A DNA stretch of 64,000 nucleotides from Micromonospora sp. FIMYZ51 (GCF_038246755.1 NZ_CP134706.1:6389501-6453500), one strand, 5' to 3'. Shown: positions 7,951 through 17,071, counted from the first letter of the stretch. The notes: generated by a model not told the origin, from the sequence alone. Made by a program: numbers and translations.

Positions 7951-8160
7951 TCAGGCGGTCTCCTGGAAGGCGCCGCGCAGGTACTCGTGCACCGCGTGCT
8001 CGGGCACCCGGAACGACCTGCCGACCCGCACGGCGGTCAGCTCACCGCTGTGCACGAGACGGTAGACCGTCATCTTGGACACCCGCATGACCGTCGCCAC
8101 CTCCGCGACGGTGAGGAACTTGACATCCGACAGCCGACCGTCGGACTGCGACCCGGCCAT
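7951..8160 (-). CDS. Excisionase/MerR-type helix-turn-helix regulator
   Basis: 69 residues, essentially one winged [23 protein letters not shown] (residues 16-35), then the wing [18 protein letters not shown]. This is the HTH_17 excisionase family to which BldC-like developmental regulators are related. In the remembered Streptomyces order a similar small gene (bdtA) lies downstream of bldN. No phage genes are nearby, so it is more likely a host regulator than a recombination factor. Confidence 0.8.
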   Translation of the reverse strand: MAGSQSDGRLSDVKFLTVAEVATVMRVSKMTVYRLVHSGELTAVRVGRSFRVPEHAVHEYLRGAFQETA

Positions 8161-8302
8161 GGCTCACCCGACCTATCCCATGCCCTTCGCGTGCCGCCCC
8201 ACAGGTCATCCCGCACGGCCGGCAACGCGCGTGTTAACAGTACGGTAGCGGGGCGGCTGTGACCGGCGCGATCCCTTCCTGCAACTGATCACGAAAACGA
8301 GG

Positions 8303-9487
8303 TCACTCGGACCGGAGAGCGACCACCGGATCGAGCCGACCGGCCCGTTGCGCGGGCACCACGCCGAAGATGATGCCCACCGCCGCCGACACACCGAAGG
8401 CCAGCGCCAGCGACCACCAGGTGACCGCCGCCGGGATGGGTGAGACGGCGGCCACCAGCAGCGCGCCACCCACGCCGAGGGCCATCCCGACCAGCCCGCC
8501 GATCGCGGTCAGCAGCACCGCTTCCAGCAGGAACTGCACGCCGATGTCGCGGGGCCGGGCGCCGACGGCCTTACGCAGCCCGATCTCCCTGGTCCGTTCC
8601 CGCACCGAGACGAGCATGATGTTGGACACCCCGACGCCTCCGACAAGCAACGAGATGCCGGCAATGGCCGCCAGTACGCCGGTCAGGATGCCGAGGATGT
8701 CACCGAGCACGCCGAGGATCTGCTCCTGGGTGACCGCGCTGAACTCGGTGCCGGGATGCCTGCCGTTCAGCTCCGCCACGATCCGCTCGCCCAGTTCGTC
8801 GATGCGTTCCCGGTCCGGCGCCTTGACCGCGATCGCGTCCACCCGCTGGGTGCCGTACAGCCGCTGCGCGGCGGTCACCGGGATGTGCACCTCGTCGTCC
8901 CGGTCGACGCCGAGGCTCTGCCCCAGCGGGGCAAAGACGCCGATCACCCGGAACCGGACGCCCGCGACGTTCACCTGCTGGCCCACCGCCTCCCGGTCGG
9001 GAAACAGGACCCGAGCGACCGAGTCGCCGAGGATCGCGACCCGCCGGCCGGTGTCCACATCGGATCGACTCAGGTAGCGGCCCCGGGTCACGTCCCGGGC
9101 GAAGACCGCCGGGGTGGTCTCCAGCACGCCCTGCACGGTGGTGAAGTCCTGCCGGGTGCCGGCGCGTACGGTCGCGCCGGAGGCGACGGTCACCGCGACC
9201 CGACCGGGATCACCGACCACCCGGCCGACGGCGTCCACGTCCTGCAACGTCAGTGGGGAGACCGCCGGTGCGGAACCCACGTCGAGCCGTCCCGGGACGA
9301 CCAGCAACAGGTTCGAGCCGAGCCCCTCGACCTGCTGCTCGACCGTCTGCTTCGTGCCGGTGCCGATGGCCACCAGCAGCACCACGGAGGCGACGCCGAT
9401 GATCACCCCGAGCATGGTCAGCAGGCTGCGCATCCGGTTGGCCCGCAGCGCGTCCGACGCCACCCGCCATGCCTCGGCCAGTCTCAC
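8303..9487 (-). CDS. MacB-like ABC transporter permease
   Basis: 394 residues. N-terminal TM helix at about 22-42 (LLTMLGVIIGVASVVLLVAIG), then a large extracytoplasmic MacB_PCD-type domain (about 45-265). The FtsX permease core follows with three helices (ILTGVLAAIAGISLLVGGVG; LLTAIGGLVGMALGVGGALL; ALAFGVSAAVGIIFGVVPA) and the RTREIGLRKAVGA cytoplasmic loop. GTG 9487 overlaps the stop of the ATPase gene as GTGA. It is the third gene of a MacA-MacB-type operon; in actinobacteria these export peptides, lipids or drugs, and the substrate here is unknown. Confidence 0.9.
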   Translation of the reverse strand: MRLAEAWRVASDALRANRMRSLLTMLGVIIGVASVVLLVAIGTGTKQTVEQQVEGLGSNLLLVVPGRLDVGSAPAVSPLTLQDVDAVGRVVGDPGRVAVTVASGATVRAGTRQDFTTVQGVLETTPAVFARDVTRGRYLSRSDVDTGRRVAILGDSVARVLFPDREAVGQQVNVAGVRFRVIGVFAPLGQSLGVDRDDEVHIPVTAAQRLYGTQRVDAIAVKAPDRERIDELGERIVAELNGRHPGTEFSAVTQEQILGVLGDILGILTGVLAAIAGISLLVGGVGVSNIMLVSVRERTREIGLRKAVGARPRDIGVQFLLEAVLLTAIGGLVGMALGVGGALLVAAVSPIPAAVTWWSLALAFGVSAAVGIIFGVVPAQRAGRLDPVVALRSE

Positions 9488-10203
9488 GAGCCGACCCCGC
9501 CAGCCACCGGGTCGGCATCGCTGTCGGCGACGACCACTCCGTCCCGCATCGTGATCCGGCGGCGGGCGCGGGCCGCCACCTCCGCGTCGTGGGTGACCAT
9601 CACCAGCGCCACCCCCGACTCGGCGTTGAGCCGTTCCAGCAGTTCCAGCACGGTCGCGCCGGTGGTGCTGTCCAGGTTGCCGGTCGGCTCGTCGGCGAGC
9701 AGCACGGTCGGGTCGGTGACCAGGGCGCGGGCGATCGCCACCCGCTGCTGCTCACCTCCGGAGAGTTGGTTGGGCCGGTGGTCCAGCCGGTGTCCCAGGC
9801 CGACCCGCCCGAGCATCGCGGCGGCGCGCTCGCGCCGCTCGCGAGCGCCCACCCCCCGGTACACCAGCGGCAGCGCCACGTTCTCCACCGCCGAGGTACG
9901 CGGCAACAGGTGGAACGCCTGGAAGACGAAGCCGATGGTCTCGTTGCGCAACCGGGCCAGTTCGGGCGCGGAGAGTTCGCCCACCGCGCGGCCACCGATC
10001 ACCAGCCGGCCACCGGTCGGCCGGTCGAGGCCGCCGAGCAGGTGCATGAGGGTGGACTTGCCCGACCCGGAGGGCCCGATCAGCGCCACGTAGTCGCCGG
10101 CCGAGACGGTCAGACTCACCCCGCGCAGGGCCGGTACCGAGAATCCGTCCAGCTGGTACGTGCGGGACACGTCGACCGCCTCGATCGCGGGTGCCCCGCT
10201 CAC
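9484..10203 (-). CDS. ABC transporter ATP-binding protein (MacB/LolD type)
   Basis: 239 residues with Walker A GPSGSGKST, Q-loop FVFQAFHLLPRTSA, signature LSGGEQQRVAIARAL, Walker B VLLADEPTGNLDS and an H-loop in VMVTHDAEVA. GTG at 10203 was taken as start because the alignable region begins there (IEAVDVSRTYQLDG); the open frame extends upstream to 10278, into the end of the adaptor gene. Overlaps the permease start by 4 bp, so the pair is translationally coupled. Confidence 0.92.
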   Translation of the reverse strand: MSGAPAIEAVDVSRTYQLDGFSVPALRGVSLTVSAGDYVALIGPSGSGKSTLMHLLGGLDRPTGGRLVIGGRAVGELSAPELARLRNETIGFVFQAFHLLPRTSAVENVALPLVYRGVGARERRERAAAMLGRVGLGHRLDHRPNQLSGGEQQRVAIARALVTDPTVLLADEPTGNLDSTTGATVLELLERLNAESGVALVMVTHDAEVAARARRRITMRDGVVVADSDADPVAGGVGS

Positions 10204-10237
10204 CGCGCCGCCCCGGTTCGCCGGCCGGGATCCCGGC

Positions 10238-11631
10238 TCATCCCACCTCCTGGCCGTCGCGGACCTGGTCGGTGCCACGGACCACCACCCGGTCCCCCGG
10301 CTGCACCCCGTCGACGATCTGCACCAGGTCCTGGCCCTGTACGCCGACAGTGACCACCGCCCGGTCGGCCCGACCGTCCCGGACCACCCAGACCGCGTCC
10401 CGCCCGTCCATCGAGAAGATCGCGGAAGCGGGCACGGTCACCGCGTCATCCGCCTCCCGGACCCGCAGCCGCAGCACCGCGTTCATCCCGGGTCGCGGGC
10501 TCGGTGCCGGTTCCGCCTCACCGAACTGGCCGGTGCCGAGGGCGAGCCGGACCCGGTAGCTGACCCCACCCCGGGCCGACGTGCTGGGCAGCACATCGAT
10601 CGAGCGGACGGTGGCCGGGTAGCTGGCGCCGGGCACCGCGTCCAACTCGACAGTGCCGGCCAGGCCGGCCCGGACCAGCAGCACGTCGGTCTCGTCCACC
10701 TCGGCCAGCAGGCCGAGTTCGCGGGTGTCCACCACCGTCAGCACCGGGGTTCCGGCGGTGACCCGACCACCGACCGGGACGGCGGTGTCCACGCCCGGCG
10801 GCGGCCCGGCCGGTGCACCGCCGAGCGCCGCCGGGTCGAGCCCGGGCGGGAGTCCACCCGGCGCCGCCAGCAGCCCGGCGAGGGCACCCGCCGAACCGGC
10901 GCTACTCACGCCACCCGGCTGCACCACCCCGGCGATCGGGGCACGCAGCGTCAACGCGTCGACCGTCGCCTTGGCCAGGTCGTACGCCTGCTGAGCCTGA
11001 AGTCGTTGGGCGGTGGCGAGCGCGCTGACGGCGGAGTTCAGGTTGCGTACGCCGCGCTGCACCTCGCGTACCGCCCGGTCGGCCGCCCGCGCGGCGGCGT
11101 CGTACTGTCGCCGGGCGGACTCGACCTGTGCGAGCAGTGCCTTCCGCAGCTCCGGATCGCTGATCTTCTTGGCGGCGGCGCGAGCGGCGGAATGCGCCTC
11201 GGCCGCGGCCCGGTCGGTGCCGCGCAGCGAGCCGGCGAGGTCGCCGCCACCACCACCGCCGCCGGCCCGCTTCGCCGCGTTGAGCGCGACGCGGGCCTGG
11301 CGCAGCCGCTCCGCGCCGCCGGCGAGTTGATCACGGCGAGCACCTGGCCGCGCCGGACCCGCTGGCCCGGCTCGACCCGCAGGCTGGCCAGGGTTCCGTC
11401 GGCGGGCGCGGTGAGGGTCGCCGCCGCCCGGGCGGTGACCGTGGCCGGGGCGTCGATCTCCTCGGTGACCGGGGCCAGGGTTGCCGAGGCGAGTGCGATC
11501 GACGGCTCGTCGGTACCGCAGGAGGCGGCGCTGGTGAGGGTCAGGACGGCGACGGCGAACAGGGCGGTGAGCAGGCGGGGCCGCGAGGCGGCGGCCGGCC
11601 GCGGCGGGTCGAGGCGGCGCACCCGACCCAT
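10238..11631 (-). pseudogene. MacA-like periplasmic adaptor gene, frameshifted
   Basis: The N-terminal part (from ATG 11631) has a signal/lipid-anchor segment (LLTALFAVAVLTLTSAASC) and the first lipoyl half (GTLASLRVEPGQRVRRGQVL). At about 11318-11332 the reading frame changes: the coiled coil, second lipoyl half (LRAPIAGVVQPGG), beta-barrel and C-terminal domain continue uninterrupted in another frame to the stop at 10238, and the first frame degenerates into Arg/Pro noise. The missing bases fall in a direct-repeat-rich ACTCGCC stretch. This is either a real inactivating indel or a sequencing error; its partner ATPase and permease genes are intact. Confidence 0.8.
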
Positions 11632-11667
11632 GCTACGAGCCGGCGGCGATCCGACCGCCGCACGCCG

Positions 11668-13062
11668 TCAGCCGACGGCGCGCCGGATGTACTTGGCGCA
11701 GTCGGCCTGCACCTTGGTCCAGGGCTTGCCGAAGATCTCCTCGGAGACCTGCCTCGGCACGCGCAGGTCGTGCACCACCGCCTTGACGAAGGCGAGCACC
11801 TTCTCTGCACCGAACCGGTCCAGCAGGTACCGGATGGCGAGGTACGCGACCCCGTAACTGCCGGTCGCCTCCTCGGCCGAAGCGTCCCCGGCGGGCAGCA
11901 GCTTGTCCAGCTTGCCGTTCCAGTCGCCCTTGACCAGCTTCCGGATGGGAATCAGCCAGTCGTTCCGGGCGAACGACGCACCATCGGCGCCCGCGTGCTC
12001 GGCCAGCCCTTCGATCAGCCACCAGGCCGAATCGTCCCAGTAGTCGTTCTCCGGCAACGAGGCGGCGTGGGCAAGCTCGTGCCGAAGCATGACGTCAAGG
12101 TAGGCGCTGTCGTTGAAGGCGTCCGGCCCGAGCACCACATCGTGGTGACCACCGCCGACGTTCACGGTGTACCCGGCGCCCCACTCCGGCTGGTCGCCGC
12201 CGTACCAGCGCTTCCACTCCTTCGGGCCGGCGTAGAAGATCCGGTACCGGTCGGGTGCCGCACCGTGCACGACGTACCGGTCGGCCACCTTGGCCGCCGC
12301 CTCGGCCCGCTTCAACAGGCCCGGCAGCCGGTCACGGTACGCCGGTGTGGTGCCCACGATGGTGCGTTTGCCCACCGCCGCCACCAGTTCGCTGACCTCC
12401 CAGGGCAGGGTGCCGGCCTGCCCACGGACCCGACCACCCACCTGCGGCGTGGCCGTCGACTTCTCCAGCTCGATCAGCCGGGGCTCCGCTCCGTCCCGCC
12501 ACAACGTGTTCACCAGCAACGGGCTGGGCCGGCAGTCCGGCACCACGAAGCAGTACCCGAACTGCACCGACAACCGCCACTCACCGGCGCTGCCGGCCGG
12601 TGTGGGCAGACCGTTCGGGCGGGCCTCCCAGCGGGTCACCCGCAGTTCCCGCAACCCGGCGAACCGGCGCCGCAGGTCGCTGTGCACGTCGCGGTCCGCG
12701 ATCGCCAGGAAGCCGGCCCGGTCACCGGCGAGCAGCGCCGCGGACTGCCGATCCAGCTGCGCGGTGATCCGCTCGGCGACCTGCCGGGCGGCGCGGGTGG
12801 TCGGATTCTCGGTCGGCGCCACGGCCTCGGCCGGCGTCTCGACATCGGCGTCGCCGACCACCACCAGCGCCACCGGCACCGCGCCGGCCACCAGCAGCAC
12901 GACCACGACGGGCAGCGCCCACCGCCACCAGCGCCGCCGCGCCGGACCGGCCACCGGCACCGGTTCAGGCACGACGGCCAGCAGTTCCGGTGCGATCGAC
13001 TCCGCACTCGCTGCGGTCGACTTCGGCGTGCTGTCGCCGGCCTGAGGTTCCCCGTGGCTCAT
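11668..13062 (-). CDS. Membrane-anchored putative zinc metallopeptidase (HELAH)
   Basis: 464 residues from ATG 13062 (an in-frame GTG lies 27 bp upstream). One transmembrane helix at about 44-66 (WALPVVVVLLVAGAVPVALVVV) follows an Arg-rich stop-transfer, so the bulk is extracytoplasmic. The C-terminal region has a gluzincin-type LRHELAHAA motif and, about 30 residues on, LIEGLAEHAG, which could supply the third zinc ligand. That is the pattern of the peptidase-MA-like family. Residues about 80-270 are a poorly conserved domain with two Cys in CFVVPDC. It is 36 bp upstream of the adaptor gene and may be in the same transcript. Substrate unknown. Confidence 0.75.
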   Translation of the reverse strand: MSHGEPQAGDSTPKSTAASAESIAPELLAVVPEPVPVAGPARRRWWRWALPVVVVLLVAGAVPVALVVVGDADVETPAEAVAPTENPTTRAARQVAERITAQLDRQSAALLAGDRAGFLAIADRDVHSDLRRRFAGLRELRVTRWEARPNGLPTPAGSAGEWRLSVQFGYCFVVPDCRPSPLLVNTLWRDGAEPRLIELEKSTATPQVGGRVRGQAGTLPWEVSELVAAVGKRTIVGTTPAYRDRLPGLLKRAEAAAKVADRYVVHGAAPDRYRIFYAGPKEWKRWYGGDQPEWGAGYTVNVGGGHHDVVLGPDAFNDSAYLDVMLRHELAHAASLPENDYWDDSAWWLIEGLAEHAGADGASFARNDWLIPIRKLVKGDWNGKLDKLLPAGDASAEEATGSYGVAYLAIRYLLDRFGAEKVLAFVKAVVHDLRVPRQVSEEIFGKPWTKVQADCAKYIRRAVG

Positions 13063-13133
13063 GCCGGAAGCGTACGGTTCATGCACCACTGGGGACGGTC
13101 AGGCCGCAATCGGCAAGATCACGGCCGGACGGG

Positions 13134-13724
13134 TCACCCCGCAGCGGATCGCGCGGGAGGCGACGGCCAGGCCCGGTACGCGATGTCGAGTGCCGCGATC
13201 AGCTGCGCGAAGGAAGGGTCCACCTCGCGGGGCAGGCCGAAGCCACCGGCCGCCTCCAGCGAGACGAAACCGTGCACGGCGGCGCGGAACATCCGGGTCG
13301 CGTCGACGGCGGCGTCGCCGTCGATCCCGTACCCCTGAAGGATGGCGTAGGCGACGCCGACGGCTCGCTCGGCCGCCGCCAGGTGCGCCGGATCGGCCGG
13401 GTCCGGCACCCGTTGGGAGGCCGCATAGCGGCCGGGATGCCGCCGGGCGTACGACCGGTAGGCGATGGACACCGCGCGGAGCGCGTCCGCGCCGCTGCGA
13501 CCGGCGGCGGCGGTCATCATCTCGTCGGCGAGTTCGGCGGTGGCCAGCGCGGAGATCTTCTGCGCGAGCGCGTCGGCGCCCCTGACGTGCTTGTAAAGGC
13601 TGGGCAGGGCGACGCCGAGTCGGCTCGCCAGCTCGGCCAGGGTCAGCCGGTCGTAGCCGACCTCGTCGGCGAGTTCGGCTGCGGCCCGCACCACCACCTG
13701 CGGATTGAGCCCGGCCCTAGGCAT
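13134..13724 (-). CDS. TetR-family transcriptional regulator
   Basis: 196 residues. N-terminal TetR helix-turn-helix (LTLAELASRLGVALPSLYKH, residues 27-46) and a C-terminal WHG-type ligand domain. Its ATG overlaps the end of the alpha/beta-hydrolase gene by 8 bp, so it is co-translated with that gene and most likely represses it through the double palindrome at 14517-14542. Confidence 0.88.
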   Translation of the reverse strand: MPRAGLNPQVVVRAAAELADEVGYDRLTLAELASRLGVALPSLYKHVRGADALAQKISALATAELADEMMTAAAGRSGADALRAVSIAYRSYARRHPGRYAASQRVPDPADPAHLAAAERAVGVAYAILQGYGIDGDAAVDATRMFRAAVHGFVSLEAAGGFGLPREVDPSFAQLIAALDIAYRAWPSPPARSAAG

Positions 13725-14517
13725 TGTCGGTCACCGCGAGGAAGTCGACCAGCTCGCTGGTCATCGCCTCCGGCCGGTCGGCGTGCGGGTAGTGCCCGGC
13801 GTCGGTGATCATCCGCGCCTCGGCGATCCGGAACAGTCGCCGGGCGGCCCGGGCCTCGGCGGCCGGGTCGGGGAAGTCGGGATCCTTCGTGCCCATCAAC
13901 ACCAGCACCGGCTGCCGCACCTGCGGAGCGCGTGTGGTCCAGTGCGGCTCGACCGGGGCGGCCACCCCTCGCACCGGTGCCATCCGGCCGGGCCGGCGCA
14001 GCGCGGCCACCAACTGCCTGCGGTACTCCGCGTCGTCGGCGGGCCGGTGCACCGGGAAGAGGGTGCGGTGGAACATCCCGAACAGTCGCGGGCTGCGGAC
14101 CACCGCCGCCACGGCGAGGCGCATGAACGGGTTGAGCTTCGGCTCCGCCACGAACGCGCCGACCAGCACGATGGCGTTCACCAGTTCCGGCGCGTCGGTG
14201 GCGGCGAAGACCACCGCTGCGGCGCTTGACGAGTTGCCGACAAGCGTGGCCGGGCCGCCGTCGAGGTCGCGGACCACCGCCAGCAGATCGGCACCCACCT
14301 CGACCGGGGCGTACGTCGGCCATCCGGTGCTCGAGTCGCCGTGCCCCCGGACGTCGACCGAGGCGACCCGGTAACCCGCCGCGACCAGCAGCGGAACGAG
14401 ATGTCGGTAGGAGTGGCGGTTCTCCCCCATGCCGTGTGCGAGGACCACCAGCGGCCCCCGTCCGTGCACCTCGTAGGCGATCCGACCGCCAGCGCGTGCC
14501 ACAAAGCTATTAGTCAT
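13717..14517 (-). CDS. Alpha/beta-hydrolase
   Basis: 266 residues from ATG 14517. Strand beta3-oxyanion segment VVLAHGMGENRHSYRHL. The nucleophile elbow is unusual: GNSSSAA stands where G-x-S-x-G is expected. A catalytic Asp is probable in GTKDPDFP and His in ITDAGHYPHADRP. The family includes esterases, haloperoxidase-like and epoxide-hydrolase-like enzymes; the substrate is unknown. The upstream in-frame TTG (14553) was rejected because the operator-like palindromes would lie inside the gene. Confidence 0.82.
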   Translation of the reverse strand: MTNSFVARAGGRIAYEVHGRGPLVVLAHGMGENRHSYRHLVPLLVAAGYRVASVDVRGHGDSSTGWPTYAPVEVGADLLAVVRDLDGGPATLVGNSSSAAAVVFAATDAPELVNAIVLVGAFVAEPKLNPFMRLAVAAVVRSPRLFGMFHRTLFPVHRPADDAEYRRQLVAALRRPGRMAPVRGVAAPVEPHWTTRAPQVRQPVLVLMGTKDPDFPDPAAEARAARRLFRIAEARMITDAGHYPHADRPEAMTSELVDFLAVTDNA

Positions 14518-14542
14518 AGCCAAAAGGCTAACCCCATTAGCC
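14517..14542. promoter_or_regulatory. Candidate TetR operator: two overlapping palindromes
   Basis: TAGCC-AAAA-GGCTA (14517-14530) and GGCTAA-CCCCA-TTAGCC (14526-14542) share their GGCTA arm, making three evenly spaced TAGCC half-sites immediately upstream of the hydrolase ATG. Size and symmetry fit a TetR dimer-of-dimers site; the cognate regulator is the second gene of the operon. Confidence 0.6.
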
Positions 14543-14598
14543 AAACTCGTCAAGCCGCCATCGCCAGCGCGCTGCTCAGGTCGACAGGTCGCGGCCGG

Positions 14599-15519
14599 CT
14601 ACTTGCGGGAGGCCACCGCGCGGGCGAAGAAGGCGAGGTTGGCGGGGCGCTCGGCGAGGCGGCGCATCAGATAGCCGTACCAGTCGTCGCCGTACGGGAC
14701 GTAGGTGCGCACGGTGTAGCCCTCGCCGGCCAGTCGGGCCTGCTCCTCCGGCCGGATGCCGTAGAGCATCTGGAACTCGAAGCGGTCCGGGGCACGATCG
14801 AACCAGCGGGCCCGGTCCTCGCCGATGGCGATCAGGCGAGGGTCATGGGTGGCCAGCATCGGGTAGCCGTCACCCGACATCAGGATGTTCAGACAGCGGA
14901 CGTAGGACTTGTCCACCTCGCGGACGGTCTGGTACGCCACCGACTCCGGCTCCCGGTACGCCCCCTTGCACAACCGCACCCGGGAACCGGCCGAGGCCAG
15001 CTCGCGGCAGTCCGACTCGGTACGCCGCAGGTACGCCTGCAACACCGCACCCGTCGACGGGTAGTCCTTGCGGAGCTTGGCCAGGATGTCAAGCGTCGAG
15101 TCGGTGGTGGTGTGGTCCTCCATGTCCAGGGTGACCGTGGTCCCCGCGGCGTCGGCCGCGGCGCAGATCGCCCGCGCGTTGTCGTGCGCCAGCTGCTCGT
15201 CGAACGCCTGGCCGAGCGCGGAGAGCTTGACGCTCACCTCGGCGGCGGGCGTCAGCCCCGCCTCGGCGAGCATCCGCAGCAGCGTCAGGTACTCGTCCCG
15301 GGTGGCGATGGCCTGCTCGGCGGTGACGGTGTCCTCGCCGAGGTTGTCGAGGCTGACGGCGAGACCATCAGTGACGAGTTCGCGGGTCACGCGCAACGCG
15401 TCGGCGGTCTGCGCGCCGGCGACGAACCGGCGCACGACGTCCCGGGAGAACGGGGCCGTCGCGACGAGCCGCTCGACCCGGGATGACCGGGAGGCGGCGA
15501 GGATGACGGTACGGAGCAT
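14599..15519 (-). CDS. Proline dehydrogenase
   Basis: 306-residue monofunctional FAD-dependent proline dehydrogenase (proline to pyrroline-5-carboxylate). TIM-barrel landmarks are AEVSVKLSALGQ, LDMEDH, RVRLCKGAYREPE and the C-terminal signature YGDDWYGYLMRRLAERPAN, whose arginines bind the proline carboxylate. Length fits the short actinobacterial/Thermus type. The P5C dehydrogenase gene that often accompanies it is not in this window. Confidence 0.93.
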   Translation of the reverse strand: MLRTVILAASRSSRVERLVATAPFSRDVVRRFVAGAQTADALRVTRELVTDGLAVSLDNLGEDTVTAEQAIATRDEYLTLLRMLAEAGLTPAAEVSVKLSALGQAFDEQLAHDNARAICAAADAAGTTVTLDMEDHTTTDSTLDILAKLRKDYPSTGAVLQAYLRRTESDCRELASAGSRVRLCKGAYREPESVAYQTVREVDKSYVRCLNILMSGDGYPMLATHDPRLIAIGEDRARWFDRAPDRFEFQMLYGIRPEEQARLAGEGYTVRTYVPYGDDWYGYLMRRLAERPANLAFFARAVASRK

Positions 15520-15601
15520 GAGCCGAGCGTAACGCTCGTCCGGTGCCCGGGACGCGCCACCGGAGTACCCCCGGATAGCGCCTATCGGTTACAACCATGG
15601 C

Positions 15602-15883
15602 GTGGAACGACACCCCCGCCGCCGACTGCGGTCGGCCTCCGTACAGCTCGGCGCGCTCACCGCGCTGGCCCTCGCCCTCTCCGGCTGCAACCTGACCTCG
15701 GACGACGATGACGACGACTGCGCCCTCGGCCCGACCGGTGGGGGTGACACGGTGGCCCTGGCCATGCGGGTCCCGGCTGCCGTCGCCGAGCCGGCCGCCG
15801 GCCGGGCCGCACCGGAGCCCACCAGCGCGGTCGTGCCCGACCGGGGCGGCTTCGGTACCCATCTCGCCTCCTGCGGCGGCTGA
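15602..15883 (+). CDS. Small putative lipoprotein
   Basis: 93 residues. A basic N-terminus (RHPRRRLR), a hydrophobic stretch and the lipobox ALSGC (Cys29) predict a lipid-anchored exported protein; an Asp-rich CNLTSDDDDDDC stretch follows. No known domain. It ends 2 bp before the ATP-grasp gene, an arrangement like the YgiB-YgiC-type pairs in other bacteria. GTG 15602 was chosen since the nearby ATG at 15597 is out of frame. Confidence 0.7.
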   Translation: MERHPRRRLRSASVQLGALTALALALSGCNLTSDDDDDDCALGPTGGGDTVALAMRVPAAVAEPAAGRAAPEPTSAVVPDRGGFGTHLASCGG

Positions 15884-15885
15884 CG

Positions 15886-17052
15886 GTGCGCCGCGAACCG
15901 GTCGAGCCGCGTCCCGACTGGGACGCCACCATTCGGGCCCAGGGCCTCGTCTACGTCGACACCGAGCTGCCCGACGGCGGGGTCATGTCGTACTGGGACG
16001 AGACCGCCGCGTACGCCTTCGAGCTGGACGAGGTGCTGCGGCTGGAGGAGGCCACCGAGGAACTGCACCGGATGTCGGTGACCGCCGCCGAGCACGTGGT
16101 GGCCCGCAACCGGTACGCCGAGTTCGGCATCCCGGGCTGGGCGGCCGAGGCGGTCGCCCGATCGCTGCGGGAAAGGCCGCCCACCCTCTACGGCCGCTTC
16201 GATCTCTGGTACGACGGCAGCTGGCCACCGAAGCTGCTGGAGTACAACGCGGACACCCCGACCGCGCTGGTCGAGGCGAGCATCACCCAGTGGTACTGGC
16301 TTGAGCACACCCGACCCGAACTGGACCAGTGGAACAGCCTGCACGAGCGGCTGGTCGCCGCCTGGGCCAAGATCGGCGCCGGCCTGCACGACCGCCGGGT
16401 GCACGTGGTCTGGTCGAACGAGGAGGAGACCGGCGAGGACCACATGACCGCCGGCTACCTGGCGGAGACCGCCCGCCAGGCGGGGCTGGACGTGACGCTG
16501 CTGCCGATCCAGGAGATCGGCTGGGACGGCCGCCGCTTCGTCGACGCCGCCGACGCCCCGATCACCACCTGCTTCAAGCTCTACCCCTGGGAGTGGATGC
16601 TTGCCGAGCCGTACGGTCCGCTGGCCCTGGCACCGGGCACACCGACCACCTGGATCGAGCCGGCCTGGAAGCTGCTGCTCTCCAACAAGGCGTTGCTGGC
16701 GGTGCTCTGGGAGCTGTTCCCGGGCCATGAACTGCTGCTGCCGGCGTACCTCGACTCGCCGCGCGGCATGCCGGAGTACGTCGCCAAGCCGCTGCTCGGC
16801 CGGGAGGGTGCCGCGGTACGCATCGTCACCGCCGGCGGTGAGTTCACCAACCCGGGCGACTACGGCGACGAGGGCTTCTGTTACCAGGAGTTCCGGGCGT
16901 TGCCCGAGTTCGCCGGTAACCGGCTGGTGGTGGGCAGTTGGACCGTCGACGGCGAGTCGGCGGGCGCCGGGCTACGGGAGAGCGCAAGTCTGATCACTGA
17001 CGGTTACGCCCGGTTCCTGCCGCACTACATCGACGCACCGCGCCCCGGTTGA
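15886..17052 (+). CDS. Glutathionylspermidine synthase-family ATP-grasp ligase (YgiC-like)
   Basis: 388 residues covering the C-terminal synthetase domain only; there is no amidase domain. Recognisable blocks are LYGRFDLWYDG, LLEYNADTPTALVEA (metal/substrate site), EPAWKLLLSNKALLAVLW and YVAKPLLGREGAAV (ATP-grasp Lys), ending in GDEGFCYQEF. Actinobacteria use mycothiol and lack glutathionylspermidine, so the true amine/carboxylate partners are unknown. It is co-transcribed with the lipoprotein 2 bp upstream, suggesting an envelope-linked conjugation or a stress role. Confidence 0.85.
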   Translation: MRREPVEPRPDWDATIRAQGLVYVDTELPDGGVMSYWDETAAYAFELDEVLRLEEATEELHRMSVTAAEHVVARNRYAEFGIPGWAAEAVARSLRERPPTLYGRFDLWYDGSWPPKLLEYNADTPTALVEASITQWYWLEHTRPELDQWNSLHERLVAAWAKIGAGLHDRRVHVVWSNEEETGEDHMTAGYLAETARQAGLDVTLLPIQEIGWDGRRFVDAADAPITTCFKLYPWEWMLAEPYGPLALAPGTPTTWIEPAWKLLLSNKALLAVLWELFPGHELLLPAYLDSPRGMPEYVAKPLLGREGAAVRIVTAGGEFTNPGDYGDEGFCYQEFRALPEFAGNRLVVGSWTVDGESAGAGLRESASLITDGYARFLPHYIDAPRPG

Positions 17053-17071
17053 GTCGTCTACCTTTGGAGGC

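Noticed and set aside
7951..8160. Prophage excisionase
   Set aside because: The small HTH protein has the excisionase fold but there is no integrase, attachment site or phage gene nearby, and the context is the bldN block.
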